64,000 nucleotides of DNA. It comes from Romboutsia hominis. Lineage in GTDB: Bacteria; Bacillota; Clostridia; Peptostreptococcales; Peptostreptococcaceae. Below the pieces are notes generated by a model. The model saw nothing but the letters and a program-made list of their open reading frames with translations. It searched no databases and was not told the origin of the DNA. A program made the position numbers and the translations under genes. Location of the stretch: positions 248,001 to 312,000 of the forward strand of contig NZ_LN650648.1 of assembly GCF_900002575.1 (NCBI RefSeq). Direction: 5' to 3'. Every line of letters begins with the position of its first letter. The first letter of the stretch is position 1. This document shows positions 43,541-53,400 of the stretch, one piece after another.

Positions 43541-46500
43541 ATGAAGAAAAAGATAGCATCAATATTGGCCATATCTGTTATAGCAACAAACAGCACACCT
43601 GCTTTAAATGTTTTTGCTAACGAAGTAATAAAGGAAAAAGCATTAGCGATAGAGGAACAAGTTTCTAAAAGTATGACAGTTAGTGATTTTAAAATTAAGA
43701 ACAATCCTAACTTCGCTAAGTATAATGAACTTTATAGAGTTGAGATACAGTCTATAACAAACAATGGAAGAAGTTACCCAGGAACTAAGATAGAAAATGC
43801 TATAGATGGAAAACTTAATACACATTGGGAAACATACACTAGAAATACAAATGAATTTAAAAATGAAGTAATTGTGGAGTTTAAAGATATAGCCGAGATA
43901 AATAGATTAGCTTATGCTACAAGACAAGACGGGGCTAAAGGTAAAGGATATCCTACTAGTGCAGAGATATATGTTTCAGAGAGTGAAATAGGTGAAGATT
44001 TTAAACTAGCAGGAAAAATAGAAGGAAGTAAAGTTACAGGTGGAATGGTTGAATTTAAATTTGATACTGTAAGAGCAAAGAGAGTTAAATTCAAATTCGT
44101 AGAAGCACATGACGAGTGGGCAAGTGCCGCAGAGTTTTGGTTCTATAAAGAGGATAGAATTCTAGATAAGATGGAAAGATTATTTACTAATGCAAACATG
44201 AATGAAGTAAGTAAAGAGTTTGCAACTCCTGAAGCATTAAACACTTTAGAGAAAGAAACTGAAGGACATCCATTCCGCGATAGCTTTAAAGAATATATAG
44301 ATAATGCAAGACTTGTTCTAGAGAACAAAGAGGTTAACTTTATTGAAACTAAAGTATCTAAGTTATTAGGGTATGGAACTGAAAACCAAAAAGCTTATGA
44401 TGACAAGTTTATGTTAGGTAAAGACCACATCGTTAATACACAAGTAAATGGTGGAACTTACTCTACAACAAAAATAGAATATATGTATGATGGTGACCCT
44501 AATACACATTGGGAAACAAACAGAAGCAATGGTAATGGTTTCACTAATGAAGTGGTATTCACTTTTGATGAAATAGAACAACTTGATAGAATAGCATTAT
44601 TACCTAGAAGCGGAAATCAAAAAGGATTTCCTACTAAGTATGAAATATATGCTTCAGAAACTTCTCAAGGGGATACATTCAAATTAGTTTCTAGCGGTAC
44701 TGCAGAAGTTACTAAAGACTTCATGCAATTTAAATTTAACCCAACAAACTTTAAGAGACTGAAGTTTGTATTTAAAGAGTGCCATGAAAATAGACCATTC
44801 ATATCAGAAGCTAGGTTCTATAAAGAAGATGCTTTATCAGAGAAAATGGATAAACTATTTACAGACAGTAATAAGAATACAGTAAACCCTGATTTTGGGA
44901 CTTTAGAGAAACTTACTGCTTTAGAGAATGAAGCGAAGGCACATCCTTTATACAGTAAGTTCAAAGAAGATTTAGATGATGCTAAACTTGTATTAGAAGG
45001 TAACGAGGTAACTTATGCAGATGCTAAAGTTTCGAAGTTTAAAGCTTTTGGAACTCCAGAGTTAGCAGAGTATGATAAGACTTATAAGATAGATAATAGT
45101 CATATAAAGAATATAACTACTAACGGTAGACATTGGTCAAATCAAACTATAGATAAAGCTATAGATGGTGATCCTAACACTAATTGGCATTCTGATGCTA
45201 GAAATAGCGAAACTCATACAAACGAAGTTATAATGACTTTAGACCAAATAAGAACTTTAGATAGAATAGTATATTATTCTCCGAGAGATAGAGGTTTCGC
45301 AGAGAAGTTCGATATCTATACTTCTAAGACTAGTGAAGGAGACACATTTACTAAAGTAACTAGTGGTAGTGCTTCAAGAACTGGAGACTCTATATCTATA
45401 AAGTTTAATCCAACTCAAGCTAGAAGAGTTAAGTTTGTTTATAAGCAAGGATATGAAGGTTGGGCTTTAGCGTCAGAGTTCGGATTATATAAACAAGACC
45501 AAACTCTAGATAAAATACAAAGGTTATTCACTGATGATACTATGTCTAAAGTAAGTGAAGAGTTTGATACAGTTGATAAATTAAAAGCTTTAGAGAACGA
45601 ATGTAGTACACACCCATTCTTTGAAGACTTTAAAGAGGACTTATACAATGCAAGAGTTCTAATAGAACAAGGCAAGGTAGAGAGTTCTGTTGCTACAAGT
45701 AAGAAGTTTAATCATCTGGATAATGCGGAGTATGTAAAACAATTTAGAATACCTTACGAGAATATAAAGAGTATAAGTAATAATGCAGGGCAATATCTAC
45801 AACAGCATATAAATAACGCGGTTGATGGTAATGTAGACACTTACTGGGAGACTAATAGAGGAAACGATAAAGAATGGTCTAATGAAGTAACTATAGAATT
45901 CAAACAACCTATAACTGTAGACAGAATAGCTTATGGTGCTAGACAGTCAGATAGAAAAGGATTTTTAGAGGAATTCGAGATATATGGTTCTAACGCTACT
46001 AAAGGTGATAACTTCCAATTAGTGGCTACAGGTAGAGCAGACAGTACTTCTGGTTTAGTTGAAGCTAAATTCAAACCTACAACATTTAAGAGAATGAAAT
46101 TAAAGTGGGTTAAAAGTAACCAAAACTGGGCTACACTAAACGAAATAATGTTCTTTAAGAGAGATATAGTTTCAGATAAAGTTAATAACTTATTTACAAA
46201 TGAATTAAAGAATGAGTTAAACCCAGAATTCAATTCATTAGAAGCTATTGAAGCTTTAGAGAAAGAAGTTAAAACACACCCATTAAAAGTAGAACTTATG
46301 GAAAGTATAGACATGGCTAAAGATTTAATTAAATCTCCTGATAAGAATAAAGGTCATGTTTATGAATTAGAAAGCAGAGGAGACGCTATAAAGGAAAGTC
46401 AAAAGAGAAAGGTATGGAATTTCAGAGATTGGCAACCTACAGGTTTAGCAGTTAAGTCAGGTGAAAAGATAACTGTGTATGTTGATACAGAACCAGGCGA

Positions 46501-49500
46501 CCCAGTACCTAACTTAGTATTTAAACAAATGGATAGTAGACATAACGGTTTAGCAGATATAAGATTAACTAGAGGTAAGAACGAAATTACAATACCTGAG
46601 GTCGAAGTAAATGATATAAGACCAGGGACTGCTAAAGCAGGAGTATTATATGCTTCAAATCCTTATACTCCAGAGCAACAAGCAAGAAAGCCTAAGATAA
46701 GAATAATAGGTGGTGTAAGTTATCCTCAATTCGTAAAAGGTGTAGATAATGATGAACAGGTAATAAATGAGTTACGTGAATATACTGAGAAGTTAAAGAA
46801 AGATCCTAAACTACCTGATGTATTCGAAGTATTAGGAGATAAAGCTTTAGTAAACGTTAGAGCAACGTATGCTTTAGATTGGTATACAGAAAATAATAAA
46901 GTACCTAGTTATACAGCAGATAGATCTGACGAAGTAATAAAGGAAGCAATGAAGTTCTGGGGATTTGATGGTTCTAAAGATATACATTCGGACTTCAACT
47001 TTAGATATGTAACTATGCTTAAGAACTTAAGTGGTGGAGTATTCATGAATGCAGGAAACGGTATAACTGGATACAACCAAGGACAACAAGGTGGAGCTCT
47101 AAACGTTGACACTGGCTGGGGATTCATGCATGAATTAGGACACAACCTTGATACAAATAATAGAGCAATGCCTGAGATAACTAATAATATTTTACCTCTT
47201 CATTTCCAAATGATTAAAGGTGAAGCTAGTAAGATATCTCAACAAAACTTATGGGAGAGTAAAATATTCCCTAAAGTAAGTAAAGAAGATTATTCTAACA
47301 ATGAGTGGTACCCTGCAAGTGACACTAGTTCATTAACTCATATGGCACCATTATGGCAATTACAACTATATGATAATACATTCTGGCCTCGTTTTGAGCA
47401 ACAATTTAGAGAGAGAAACATAGGTGGTGGTGACTGGAATAACAAGCATGAAGCTTGGGCAGTTGTTGCATCAGATGTTCTTCAATTAGACTTAAAAGAA
47501 CATTTTGCTAGACATGGTTTCTACGTTAATGAAGAGACTGCTAAGCATATGGCTCAGTACAAAAAGCCAGATAAGAAGTTATGGTATATAAATGATAATA
47601 AGTATCTGAACAAAGGTGAAGGTTTCAATAACGAGGTAGATTGTAAAGTTAAAGTTAAGACACAAGAGACTTCTGTTAAATTAGATATATCAATAGATAA
47701 AACCAATGCTAATAGTCTTCTTGGATATGAGATAATTAGGGATGGTAAAGTGATAGGATTTACTACTAAAGATACTTTCATTGACACTAACATAAATCCA
47801 GGTACTAATCACGAGTATAAAGTAGTTGCTTACGATACTCAATTAAATCCTTCTGAAGGTGTAGGCGTTAAGGCACATCAACCTATATTAGAAACAGTCG
47901 GAGGGTTGACATTAGCTTTAGGTGAAAATTTCAATGCTTTAGATTATGTTAAGGCAACTGATTACAATGGTAATAAATTGAAAGACATTAAGGTCACAAG
48001 TGATGTGGATACTACTAAGAAGGGTAACTACACAGTAACTTATGAGGTAACTGATAATGATGCAATTTCTAAAGAAACAATGAACGTTAATGTTGTTAGT
48101 AAATATGATTACTTATCAGATAGTGAGTGGAAGAGTGAACATACCGATTGGGGTAAACCATCACGTAATAACTCTATAAAGGGAAGAATTTTAGGAGAGA
48201 TTAAAGACTACGATAAGGGAATAAGATTACATGCTAACGGAAATGTTGTTTATGATTTAGGTGAGCATAACTATGATAACTTTGAGGTTAAAGTTGGAGT
48301 AGACATGAACTTAGAAGCTCAAAATAATTCAAGTATAACTTTCAAGATTGTAGGCGATGGAAAGACTTTAGCAACAACTAAAGTATTAAAGCATGAGGAT
48401 AATATGCAGTATATAAATGTTCCTGTAAAAGGAGTTAAAGAACTTAGATTAGAAGTTAACAATGGTGGAAACGGAAATACTTCAGACCACGGTATATTTG
48501 TAGAACCTAAATTAACAACTAATAATGCTAAACCTGAGTTAACTATACCTAAGTCTCAAACTGTTAAAGTTGGTCAAACTTTAGAAGACATAGTTGGAAC
48601 TTACAAAGCTACAGATGCCGAAGACGGTGACATAACTGGTAATGTAGTCGTGACTGGACAAGACAAAGTTAACTTTAATAGAGTTGGTAACTATACTATA
48701 ACTTATAGTGTAACAGATAAAGACGGCAATAAGGTAGAGAAGAGTAGAGTTATAAATGTAATAAACATGGAAGACTTTAAATACTTGAGTGACTTTGATT
48801 GGAAGTCTGCAAATTCAGGCTGGCAAAGTGTTAGGAAAGACAACGCAGTAAGTGGAAATAAGTTAAAACTTACTGGAGAAGATGGTCAAGAGGTTGTATA
48901 TGATAAAGGAATTGGGACTCATGCAAACTCTACAATAGTATATGATTTAACAGATAAAAATGTAGACTTATTTAGTGCATTTGTAGGAGTAGACCGTGCT
49001 ATGTATGGTTCAGTAGGTAGTGTACAATTTGAAGTGTATGTAGATGGTGAAAAAGTTTATGATAGTGGTTTAATGAATTCTAGAGATTCACAAAAGTTTG
49101 TGGATGTAGACTTAGCAGGAGCTAAAGAACTTAAACTAATAGCTAAAGATGGTGGAAACGGAATAGGTTCTGATCATGCTACTTGGGGAGATGCTAAGTT
49201 ACATTATGTTAATACTGAAAGAGTTTATACTGAAGAATTAACTACTGCATTAGAAGAAGCTAAGAAGTTGGATAAGGATAATTATACAGACAAAAGTTAT
49301 CAAGTTTTAGCAGACAGTATAGCTAAAGCTGAAGCATTATTAACAGAAGAGAAACCAAATCAAGAATCTATAGACGCTATGACAAAAGAACTTCAAGATA
49401 ATGTAAAAGGTTTAATAGAAATAAATCTACAGGAAGTTGTTAATATTCCAGATAAATATTTAGTTAAATCTATACAAAATCAATTGGGAAAAACCGGAAA

Positions 49501-49936
49501 TATAACTTTAGGTGATATGCGTAGTTTAACTACTTTAAGGTTATCTGGTGTTGTCGATTTAACAGGTATAGAGCATGCTAGAAACTTAGAGACTCTAGAA
49601 ATGAGCTATAATGAAGTTAAAGATTTAAGACCATTAGCAAATCTAAAAAAACTTAAAACATTAGATGCAAAAGAGCAAATTATTGCAGTAGGAGAATTAA
49701 CTCCATCTAATGGTAAAGTTGTAGTTGACTCTAAAGCATATAACAGAGAAGGAAAAAATGTAGCTAAAACTGTTAAACTTGTAGATAAAGATGGTAATAC
49801 AGTAATAGAACAAGATGCTAAAGATGAGTCTGTTATAAGTATAGAAGGTTTACCTAAAGGTTTATATGGTGTTCATGTATTATTTGAAGACGAAGATTTT
49901 GATGGCATAATGATATATTTATTCAATATAAATTAA
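43541..49936 (+). CDS. secreted M60 (enhancin/mucinase-like) peptidase with glycan-binding modules
   Basis: 2131 residues. Signal peptide at about 1-27 (cleaved after VFA). Four discoidin-like (F5/8 type C) modules near 64-203, 293-430, 517-653 and 737-873, each followed by an about 80-residue helical linker. Peptidase M60 domain about 990-1330 with zinc site HELGH (His1197, Glu1198, His1201) and a further Glu at 1212. Then an FN3-like strand-rich region (1367-1445), DUF5011/Ig-like (about 1448 and 1663), NPCBM-like (about 1522 and 1746), a FIVAR-type helical module (1894-1965) and two to three leucine-rich repeats. No LPxTG anchor. M60 proteins cleave mucin-type glycoproteins. Expression is governed by the c-di-GMP riboswitch upstream. 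Confidence 0.92.
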   Translation: MKKKIASILAISVIATNSTPALNVFANEVIKEKALAIEEQVSKSMTVSDFKIKNNPNFAKYNELYRVEIQSITNNGRSYPGTKIENAIDGKLNTHWETYTRNTNEFKNEVIVEFKDIAEINRLAYATRQDGAKGKGYPTSAEIYVSESEIGEDFKLAGKIEGSKVTGGMVEFKFDTVRAKRVKFKFVEAHDEWASAAEFWFYKEDRILDKMERLFTNANMNEVSKEFATPEALNTLEKETEGHPFRDSFKEYIDNARLVLENKEVNFIETKVSKLLGYGTENQKAYDDKFMLGKDHIVNTQVNGGTYSTTKIEYMYDGDPNTHWETNRSNGNGFTNEVVFTFDEIEQLDRIALLPRSGNQKGFPTKYEIYASETSQGDTFKLVSSGTAEVTKDFMQFKFNPTNFKRLKFVFKECHENRPFISEARFYKEDALSEKMDKLFTDSNKNTVNPDFGTLEKLTALENEAKAHPLYSKFKEDLDDAKLVLEGNEVTYADAKVSKFKAFGTPELAEYDKTYKIDNSHIKNITTNGRHWSNQTIDKAIDGDPNTNWHSDARNSETHTNEVIMTLDQIRTLDRIVYYSPRDRGFAEKFDIYTSKTSEGDTFTKVTSGSASRTGDSISIKFNPTQARRVKFVYKQGYEGWALASEFGLYKQDQTLDKIQRLFTDDTMSKVSEEFDTVDKLKALENECSTHPFFEDFKEDLYNARVLIEQGKVESSVATSKKFNHLDNAEYVKQFRIPYENIKSISNNAGQYLQQHINNAVDGNVDTYWETNRGNDKEWSNEVTIEFKQPITVDRIAYGARQSDRKGFLEEFEIYGSNATKGDNFQLVATGRADSTSGLVEAKFKPTTFKRMKLKWVKSNQNWATLNEIMFFKRDIVSDKVNNLFTNELKNELNPEFNSLEAIEALEKEVKTHPLKVELMESIDMAKDLIKSPDKNKGHVYELESRGDAIKESQKRKVWNFRDWQPTGLAVKSGEKITVYVDTEPGDPVPNLVFKQMDSRHNGLADIRLTRGKNEITIPEVEVNDIRPGTAKAGVLYASNPYTPEQQARKPKIRIIGGVSYPQFVKGVDNDEQVINELREYTEKLKKDPKLPDVFEVLGDKALVNVRATYALDWYTENNKVPSYTADRSDEVIKEAMKFWGFDGSKDIHSDFNFRYVTMLKNLSGGVFMNAGNGITGYNQGQQGGALNVDTGWGFMHELGHNLDTNNRAMPEITNNILPLHFQMIKGEASKISQQNLWESKIFPKVSKEDYSNNEWYPASDTSSLTHMAPLWQLQLYDNTFWPRFEQQFRERNIGGGDWNNKHEAWAVVASDVLQLDLKEHFARHGFYVNEETAKHMAQYKKPDKKLWYINDNKYLNKGEGFNNEVDCKVKVKTQETSVKLDISIDKTNANSLLGYEIIRDGKVIGFTTKDTFIDTNINPGTNHEYKVVAYDTQLNPSEGVGVKAHQPILETVGGLTLALGENFNALDYVKATDYNGNKLKDIKVTSDVDTTKKGNYTVTYEVTDNDAISKETMNVNVVSKYDYLSDSEWKSEHTDWGKPSRNNSIKGRILGEIKDYDKGIRLHANGNVVYDLGEHNYDNFEVKVGVDMNLEAQNNSSITFKIVGDGKTLATTKVLKHEDNMQYINVPVKGVKELRLEVNNGGNGNTSDHGIFVEPKLTTNNAKPELTIPKSQTVKVGQTLEDIVGTYKATDAEDGDITGNVVVTGQDKVNFNRVGNYTITYSVTDKDGNKVEKSRVINVINMEDFKYLSDFDWKSANSGWQSVRKDNAVSGNKLKLTGEDGQEVVYDKGIGTHANSTIVYDLTDKNVDLFSAFVGVDRAMYGSVGSVQFEVYVDGEKVYDSGLMNSRDSQKFVDVDLAGAKELKLIAKDGGNGIGSDHATWGDAKLHYVNTERVYTEELTTALEEAKKLDKDNYTDKSYQVLADSIAKAEALLTEEKPNQESIDAMTKELQDNVKGLIEINLQEVVNIPDKYLVKSIQNQLGKTGNITLGDMRSLTTLRLSGVVDLTGIEHARNLETLEMSYNEVKDLRPLANLKKLKTLDAKEQIIAVGELTPSNGKVVVDSKAYNREGKNVAKTVKLVDKDGNTVIEQDAKDESVISIEGLPKGLYGVHVLFEDEDFDGIMIYLFNIN

Positions 49937-49970
49937 AAAAGTATTCAAAATATTACTTTTTTAACTATAG

Positions 49971-50010
49971 AAAAATCACTGCTTATTTTTAATAGGCAGT
50001 GATTTTTTTA
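49971..50010 (+). terminator. terminator after M60 gene
   Basis: AAAAATCACTGC / GCAGTGATTTTTTT stem-loop with T run. Confidence 0.92.
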
Positions 50011-50067
50011 TATTTTATTAAACATATTGATTTATCTAAGCTAGTAATTGTTTTTAAAAGACCATTT

Positions 50068-50405
50068 GAATATAGAAAAAGATACAATGTAAACAATACT
50101 ATATTTATAACGCGACCTAAGAGTTTTGGTAGACACGTATAAGTAAAATTAATAACTAAATTTTAAAAGATCAAAAAATAATAAAAGAAAAAGGAGCATA
50201 TTCAATAAATATTTCAAAATATAAACTTTAAAAAGATGCAGATAATTTATTTTTATCAGAACTTTATAATGCACTCTATGGTGGTGAAAAGGTAGTTGTA
50301 TTTCATAATTGTCATCAAATTGCTCTAGATTTGCTTACTTTAAATACTACTGATGAAATACTAGCAAATGGGAAGTATTTAAATTTTTATAACCGAAAAA
50401 AATGA
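50068..50405 (+). pseudogene. decayed gene remnant, possibly AAA-ATPase-like (RPRRFGKS type)
   Basis: Two coding-like islands in a 910-bp gap. The first reads RYNVNNTIFITRPKSFGRHV then a stop, resembling the fltRPRRFGKSL Walker A region of AAA-ATPase-like/PD-(D/E)XK proteins. The second (50235-50405, 56 codons, no start) reads NLFLSELYNALYGGEKVVVF and onward, not recognised. Several stops and shifts separate them. It is a tentative identification; it may be two unrelated scraps. Confidence 0.25.
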
Positions 50406-50570
50406 AGAAATTATTAGAAATTTATTTTCAAATAGTTTTATGAAAAAGGCACACCACATTAAGGGGGTTGCTTTGAATATATGGGGTGAATAATTAAATA
50501 AATAATTAATATCAGAGTGCTATAAAATATTTAAATTAAAAATTAATGACAAAAATTGATAAATTTCTAG

Positions 50571-50616
50571 AAAACGGTTGCTAAGAAAACAAAAAGTGTG
50601 TTAGTATACTAGTATA
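50571..50616 (+). promoter_or_regulatory. promoter/operator copy 1 of the hexosaminidase unit
   Basis: A cre-like box GAAAACGGTTGCT overlaps -35 TTGCTA (50578-50583). After 18 bp comes extended -10 TGTTAGTAT (TAGTAT 50602-50607). The perfect palindrome TATACTAGTATA spans 50605-50616. Same arrangement as 52420-52464. Confidence 0.65.
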
Positions 50617-50769
50617 AAGAAGAAGGGCTTGGATAGATAAAAAAATAACAAAGGAAATTATATGGATAATGACTAAGTCCAAATCAGATATTTCAGATTA
50701 TATACTAAATTGCGCTTAGCAATCATCAATAATTAAGAAAACGATATTTTAACTTTGGGGGGAAGTTGG
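50617..50769 (+). other. leader between two operator copies
   Basis: No gene beyond a four-codon ATG frame near 50661. It contains a weak hairpin TTGC-GCTTA-GCAA around 50710. The stretch 50406-50570 before copy 1 likewise shows nothing recognisable apart from gene debris. Confidence 0.4.
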
Positions 50770-50781
50770 TATACTAGTATA
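50738..50781 (+). promoter_or_regulatory. promoter/operator copy 2, proximal to the symporter gene
   Basis: AAAACGAT at 50738-50745, extended -10 TGGTATACT (TATACT 50770-50775), and palindrome TATACTAGTATA at 50770-50781. The distance from AAAACG to the palindrome (32 bp) is close to the other copies (34 and 33 bp). Confidence 0.6.
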
Positions 50782-50849
50782 AAATAAAGTGAAAAATTTG
50801 AAATATCATAAGGAAAAAAGAATAATAATATGTTCTAAGGAGTGGGGAA

Positions 50850-52241
50850 ATGGAAATATCAACAGAAAAAGTTCTAAAGCAGGATGTAGTAAAACCTTTT
50901 GGTCTGCAAGACAAGATAGGATATATGTTAGGGGATTTAGGAAATGACTTATTCTTCCAATTTGTAAGTGGATATTTAATGCTATTCTATACAGATGTGT
51001 TAGGAATAACTGCGGGGGCAGTAGGAACTATGTTAGTAATTGCTAGAATATGGGATGCAATAAATGATCCAATGATGGGGACTTTTATAGATAGAAGAAA
51101 AGTTGGCAAAAATGGTAAATTTAGACCGTACTTATTATACGCCGCGTTGCCTGTAACGATTATGGGATTTTTAACATTTACAGCTATACCTGGTATACCA
51201 GATAACTTAAAGTTAGTATATGCATATATAACTTACATAGGTTTTGGTATGTGTTATACAGCTATAAACATACCTTATGGGTCATTGGCATCAGTAATGA
51301 CAACAGACCCAGTGGAAAGAACATCTTTATCTACATTTAGATCAGTAGGTGCACTAATTGCAAATTTAGCAATAATGATTATAGTACCTAAATTAGTATT
51401 TAGTGATGGTGTAGCCACAGCAGGTGGGTTTATGAAAGCTTCGGCTGTCTTTGTAGTATTTTCTAATTTATGTTATTTTGGGGCATTTAAATTAACAACA
51501 GAGCGTGTTAAGCATAAAGTTCAAGAAACAAAAGAAAAGTCAAGTTTTATAAAAACAGTTAAAACTTTACTAAGTAATAGAGCTTTAATAGGGTTAATGT
51601 TAGCTTCATTTGGTATGTTAGCATCTATGATGGCAGTTAATGCTTTAACACCATACTTATATAAAGATTATTTTAAAGCACCAGAACTAATATCTCTTGG
51701 TGGTGTAATTGGAATGATTTCATCATTTTTAATATTACCATTCTTATCACCACTTGTTAATAAGTTTGGAAAGAAGGAGCTTTCAGTAGGAACTATGTTA
51801 ATTGCTGTAGCAGCAAACTTAGCATTATTCTTAATGCCTATAAAAAGTCCATATGTGTATATGGCTATAAACTTTATAGCATCTATAGGAACTGGATTCT
51901 TCAATGTATTAATTTGGGCATTAGTAGGTGATGCAATAGATTATCAAGAATATATAACTGGTAAGAGAGAAGAAGGTATTGTTTATGCATCTTACTCTTT
52001 AGTTAGAAAGCTAGGTCAAGCTATAGCTGGTGGAATAGGTGGATTTGCGCTTACTTTCATTGGATACAAAGCAGGGGTAGCAACACAAACACCAGAAGTT
52101 GCTCAAGGGATAAAATACATAATAACAATACTACCTTTCGTATCAGCTTTAATTTCAACTATAGCTATGACATTTGTGTATAACTTATCAAAAACTAAAT
52201 TAGCAGAAATGACAAAGGAGTTAGAACTTAGAAGGGGATAA
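50850..52241 (+). CDS. GPH/MelB-family sugar:cation symporter
   Basis: 463 residues, 12 membrane helices. The N-terminal YMLGDLGNDLFFQFVSGYLMLFYTDVLGI, then ARIWDAINDPMMGTFIDRRKVGKNGKFRPYLL (helix 2-3 loop), mark the glycoside-pentoside-hexuronide symporter family (MelB, GusB). It imports a glycoside with Na+ or H+. With a NagZ-like GH3 enzyme and a HAD phosphatase downstream, the cargo is likely an N-acetylhexosamine-containing disaccharide or muropeptide sugar (inference). Two tandem operator copies precede it. Confidence 0.9.
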   Translation: MEISTEKVLKQDVVKPFGLQDKIGYMLGDLGNDLFFQFVSGYLMLFYTDVLGITAGAVGTMLVIARIWDAINDPMMGTFIDRRKVGKNGKFRPYLLYAALPVTIMGFLTFTAIPGIPDNLKLVYAYITYIGFGMCYTAINIPYGSLASVMTTDPVERTSLSTFRSVGALIANLAIMIIVPKLVFSDGVATAGGFMKASAVFVVFSNLCYFGAFKLTTERVKHKVQETKEKSSFIKTVKTLLSNRALIGLMLASFGMLASMMAVNALTPYLYKDYFKAPELISLGGVIGMISSFLILPFLSPLVNKFGKKELSVGTMLIAVAANLALFLMPIKSPYVYMAINFIASIGTGFFNVLIWALVGDAIDYQEYITGKREEGIVYASYSLVRKLGQAIAGGIGGFALTFIGYKAGVATQTPEVAQGIKYIITILPFVSALISTIAMTFVYNLSKTKLAEMTKELELRRG

Positions 52242-52302
52242 ATATAGGAAATTACTATAAAATTATAAGAAAATTAAGCAAAACAGATATAAATACTTAA
52301 TT

Positions 52303-52330
52303 AGCCCTTGTATGTACAAGGGCTTATAGT
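52303..52330 (+). terminator. weak terminator after symporter gene
   Basis: AGCCCTTGTA / TACAAGGGCT stem with only a short T-rich tail. Confidence 0.6.
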
Positions 52331-52419
52331 TTATAGGCTAAATTATATTAGGTATTAGAATTTTATCAATTTATTTTTTATTAACTTTAAAAAGCAAAAT
52401 TTTTGTAGAAATGAATTGA

Positions 52420-52464
52420 AAAACGATTGCCTTTAATTATTGCGTATGTTAGTATACTAGTATA
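52420..52464 (+). promoter_or_regulatory. promoter/operator copy 3, before the HAD gene
   Basis: AAAACGATTGCC, -35 TTGCCT (52427-52432), 17 bp, extended -10 TGTTAGTAT (TAGTAT 52450-52455), palindrome TATACTAGTATA at 52453-52464. Nearly the same as copy 1. Confidence 0.65.
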
Positions 52465-52504
52465 AAGGAAAGAGCTATATAATTGCTTACTAATGGAGGA
52501 TATT

Positions 52505-53344
52505 ATGGCGAATATATTTGATAAGTATGAAAAGACACAAGAATTTTTAATATGTATTGACTCTGATGGATGTGCAATGAATACTATGGAAATAAAGCAT
52601 AGAAGATGTTTTGCACCAGAGATGATAAAAACATGGAACTTATATGAAAAAGAAGATTATATATTAAACCTTTGGTATGACATAAATCTTTATACAAAAA
52701 CTAGGGGTATAAATAGATTTAAAGGTTTAGCTGAAACCTTTAAAATCATAAGCAACGAAGGTATAGAAATAGATGACCTTGATAGCCTTGTAAATTGGGT
52801 TGAGACTACAAATGAATTATCAAACAAATCCTTAGAAAGAGAAATAGAAAAGACTAATAGTAAGGCCTTAAAAATGGCATATGAATGGTCTTTAAATGTA
52901 AACAAATCTATAGAACAATTACCAAAGGGTGATGAACCATTTGAAAATGTAAAAGAAGGATTAGAAACATTATCTAAGTTAGTAGATGTTGCAGTAGTAT
53001 CATCAGCAAATGGAGAAGCTTTAGATGATGAGTGGAATAGACATAATTTTGTTAGGCATCTTAAAGCACTACTAGGGCAAGAAGCTGGAACAAAACAATA
53101 TTGTATATCTGAGCTTAAGAAAAAAGGATATGATGAGAAGAAAATATTAATGGTAGGAGATGCACCAGGAGATTTACAAGCTGCTAAAAATAATAATGTA
53201 AATTTCTATCCTATATTAGTAAATAAGGAAGGTTATTCTTGGAAAAGATTAGTAAATGAAGTAGTTCCTAAATTAATGAATGGTACATTTGATGAAGCTT
53301 ATCAAAATCAACTAATAAAGGAATTTAATGATTCATTAAAATAA
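52505..53344 (+). CDS. HAD-superfamily hydrolase
   Basis: 279 residues from ATG 52505, chosen for GGAGGA at 52495-52500; the ATG at 52493 has no site. HAD motifs: CIDSDGCAMNT (nucleophile Asp and acid Asp), VVSSANGEAL (motif II Ser), Lys in ELKKKGYDEKK and LMVGDAPGDLQAA (motif IV). A long helical cap lies between motifs I and II. Probably a sugar-phosphate phosphatase; substrate unknown. It is co-transcribed with the GH3 gene 56 bp downstream. Confidence 0.87.
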   Translation: MANIFDKYEKTQEFLICIDSDGCAMNTMEIKHRRCFAPEMIKTWNLYEKEDYILNLWYDINLYTKTRGINRFKGLAETFKIISNEGIEIDDLDSLVNWVETTNELSNKSLEREIEKTNSKALKMAYEWSLNVNKSIEQLPKGDEPFENVKEGLETLSKLVDVAVVSSANGEALDDEWNRHNFVRHLKALLGQEAGTKQYCISELKKKGYDEKKILMVGDAPGDLQAAKNNNVNFYPILVNKEGYSWKRLVNEVVPKLMNGTFDEAYQNQLIKEFNDSLK

Positions 53345-53400
53345 TAAAAATATTTGTAATAAAAAACATCCATAATAAATACAATAGGGGGAATAATTAT

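Noticed and set aside
43730-46160. Repeats in the M60 gene as a CRISPR or tandem DNA repeat
   Set aside because: They are four diverged copies of a roughly 230-residue protein module plus linker, not short identical DNA repeats.
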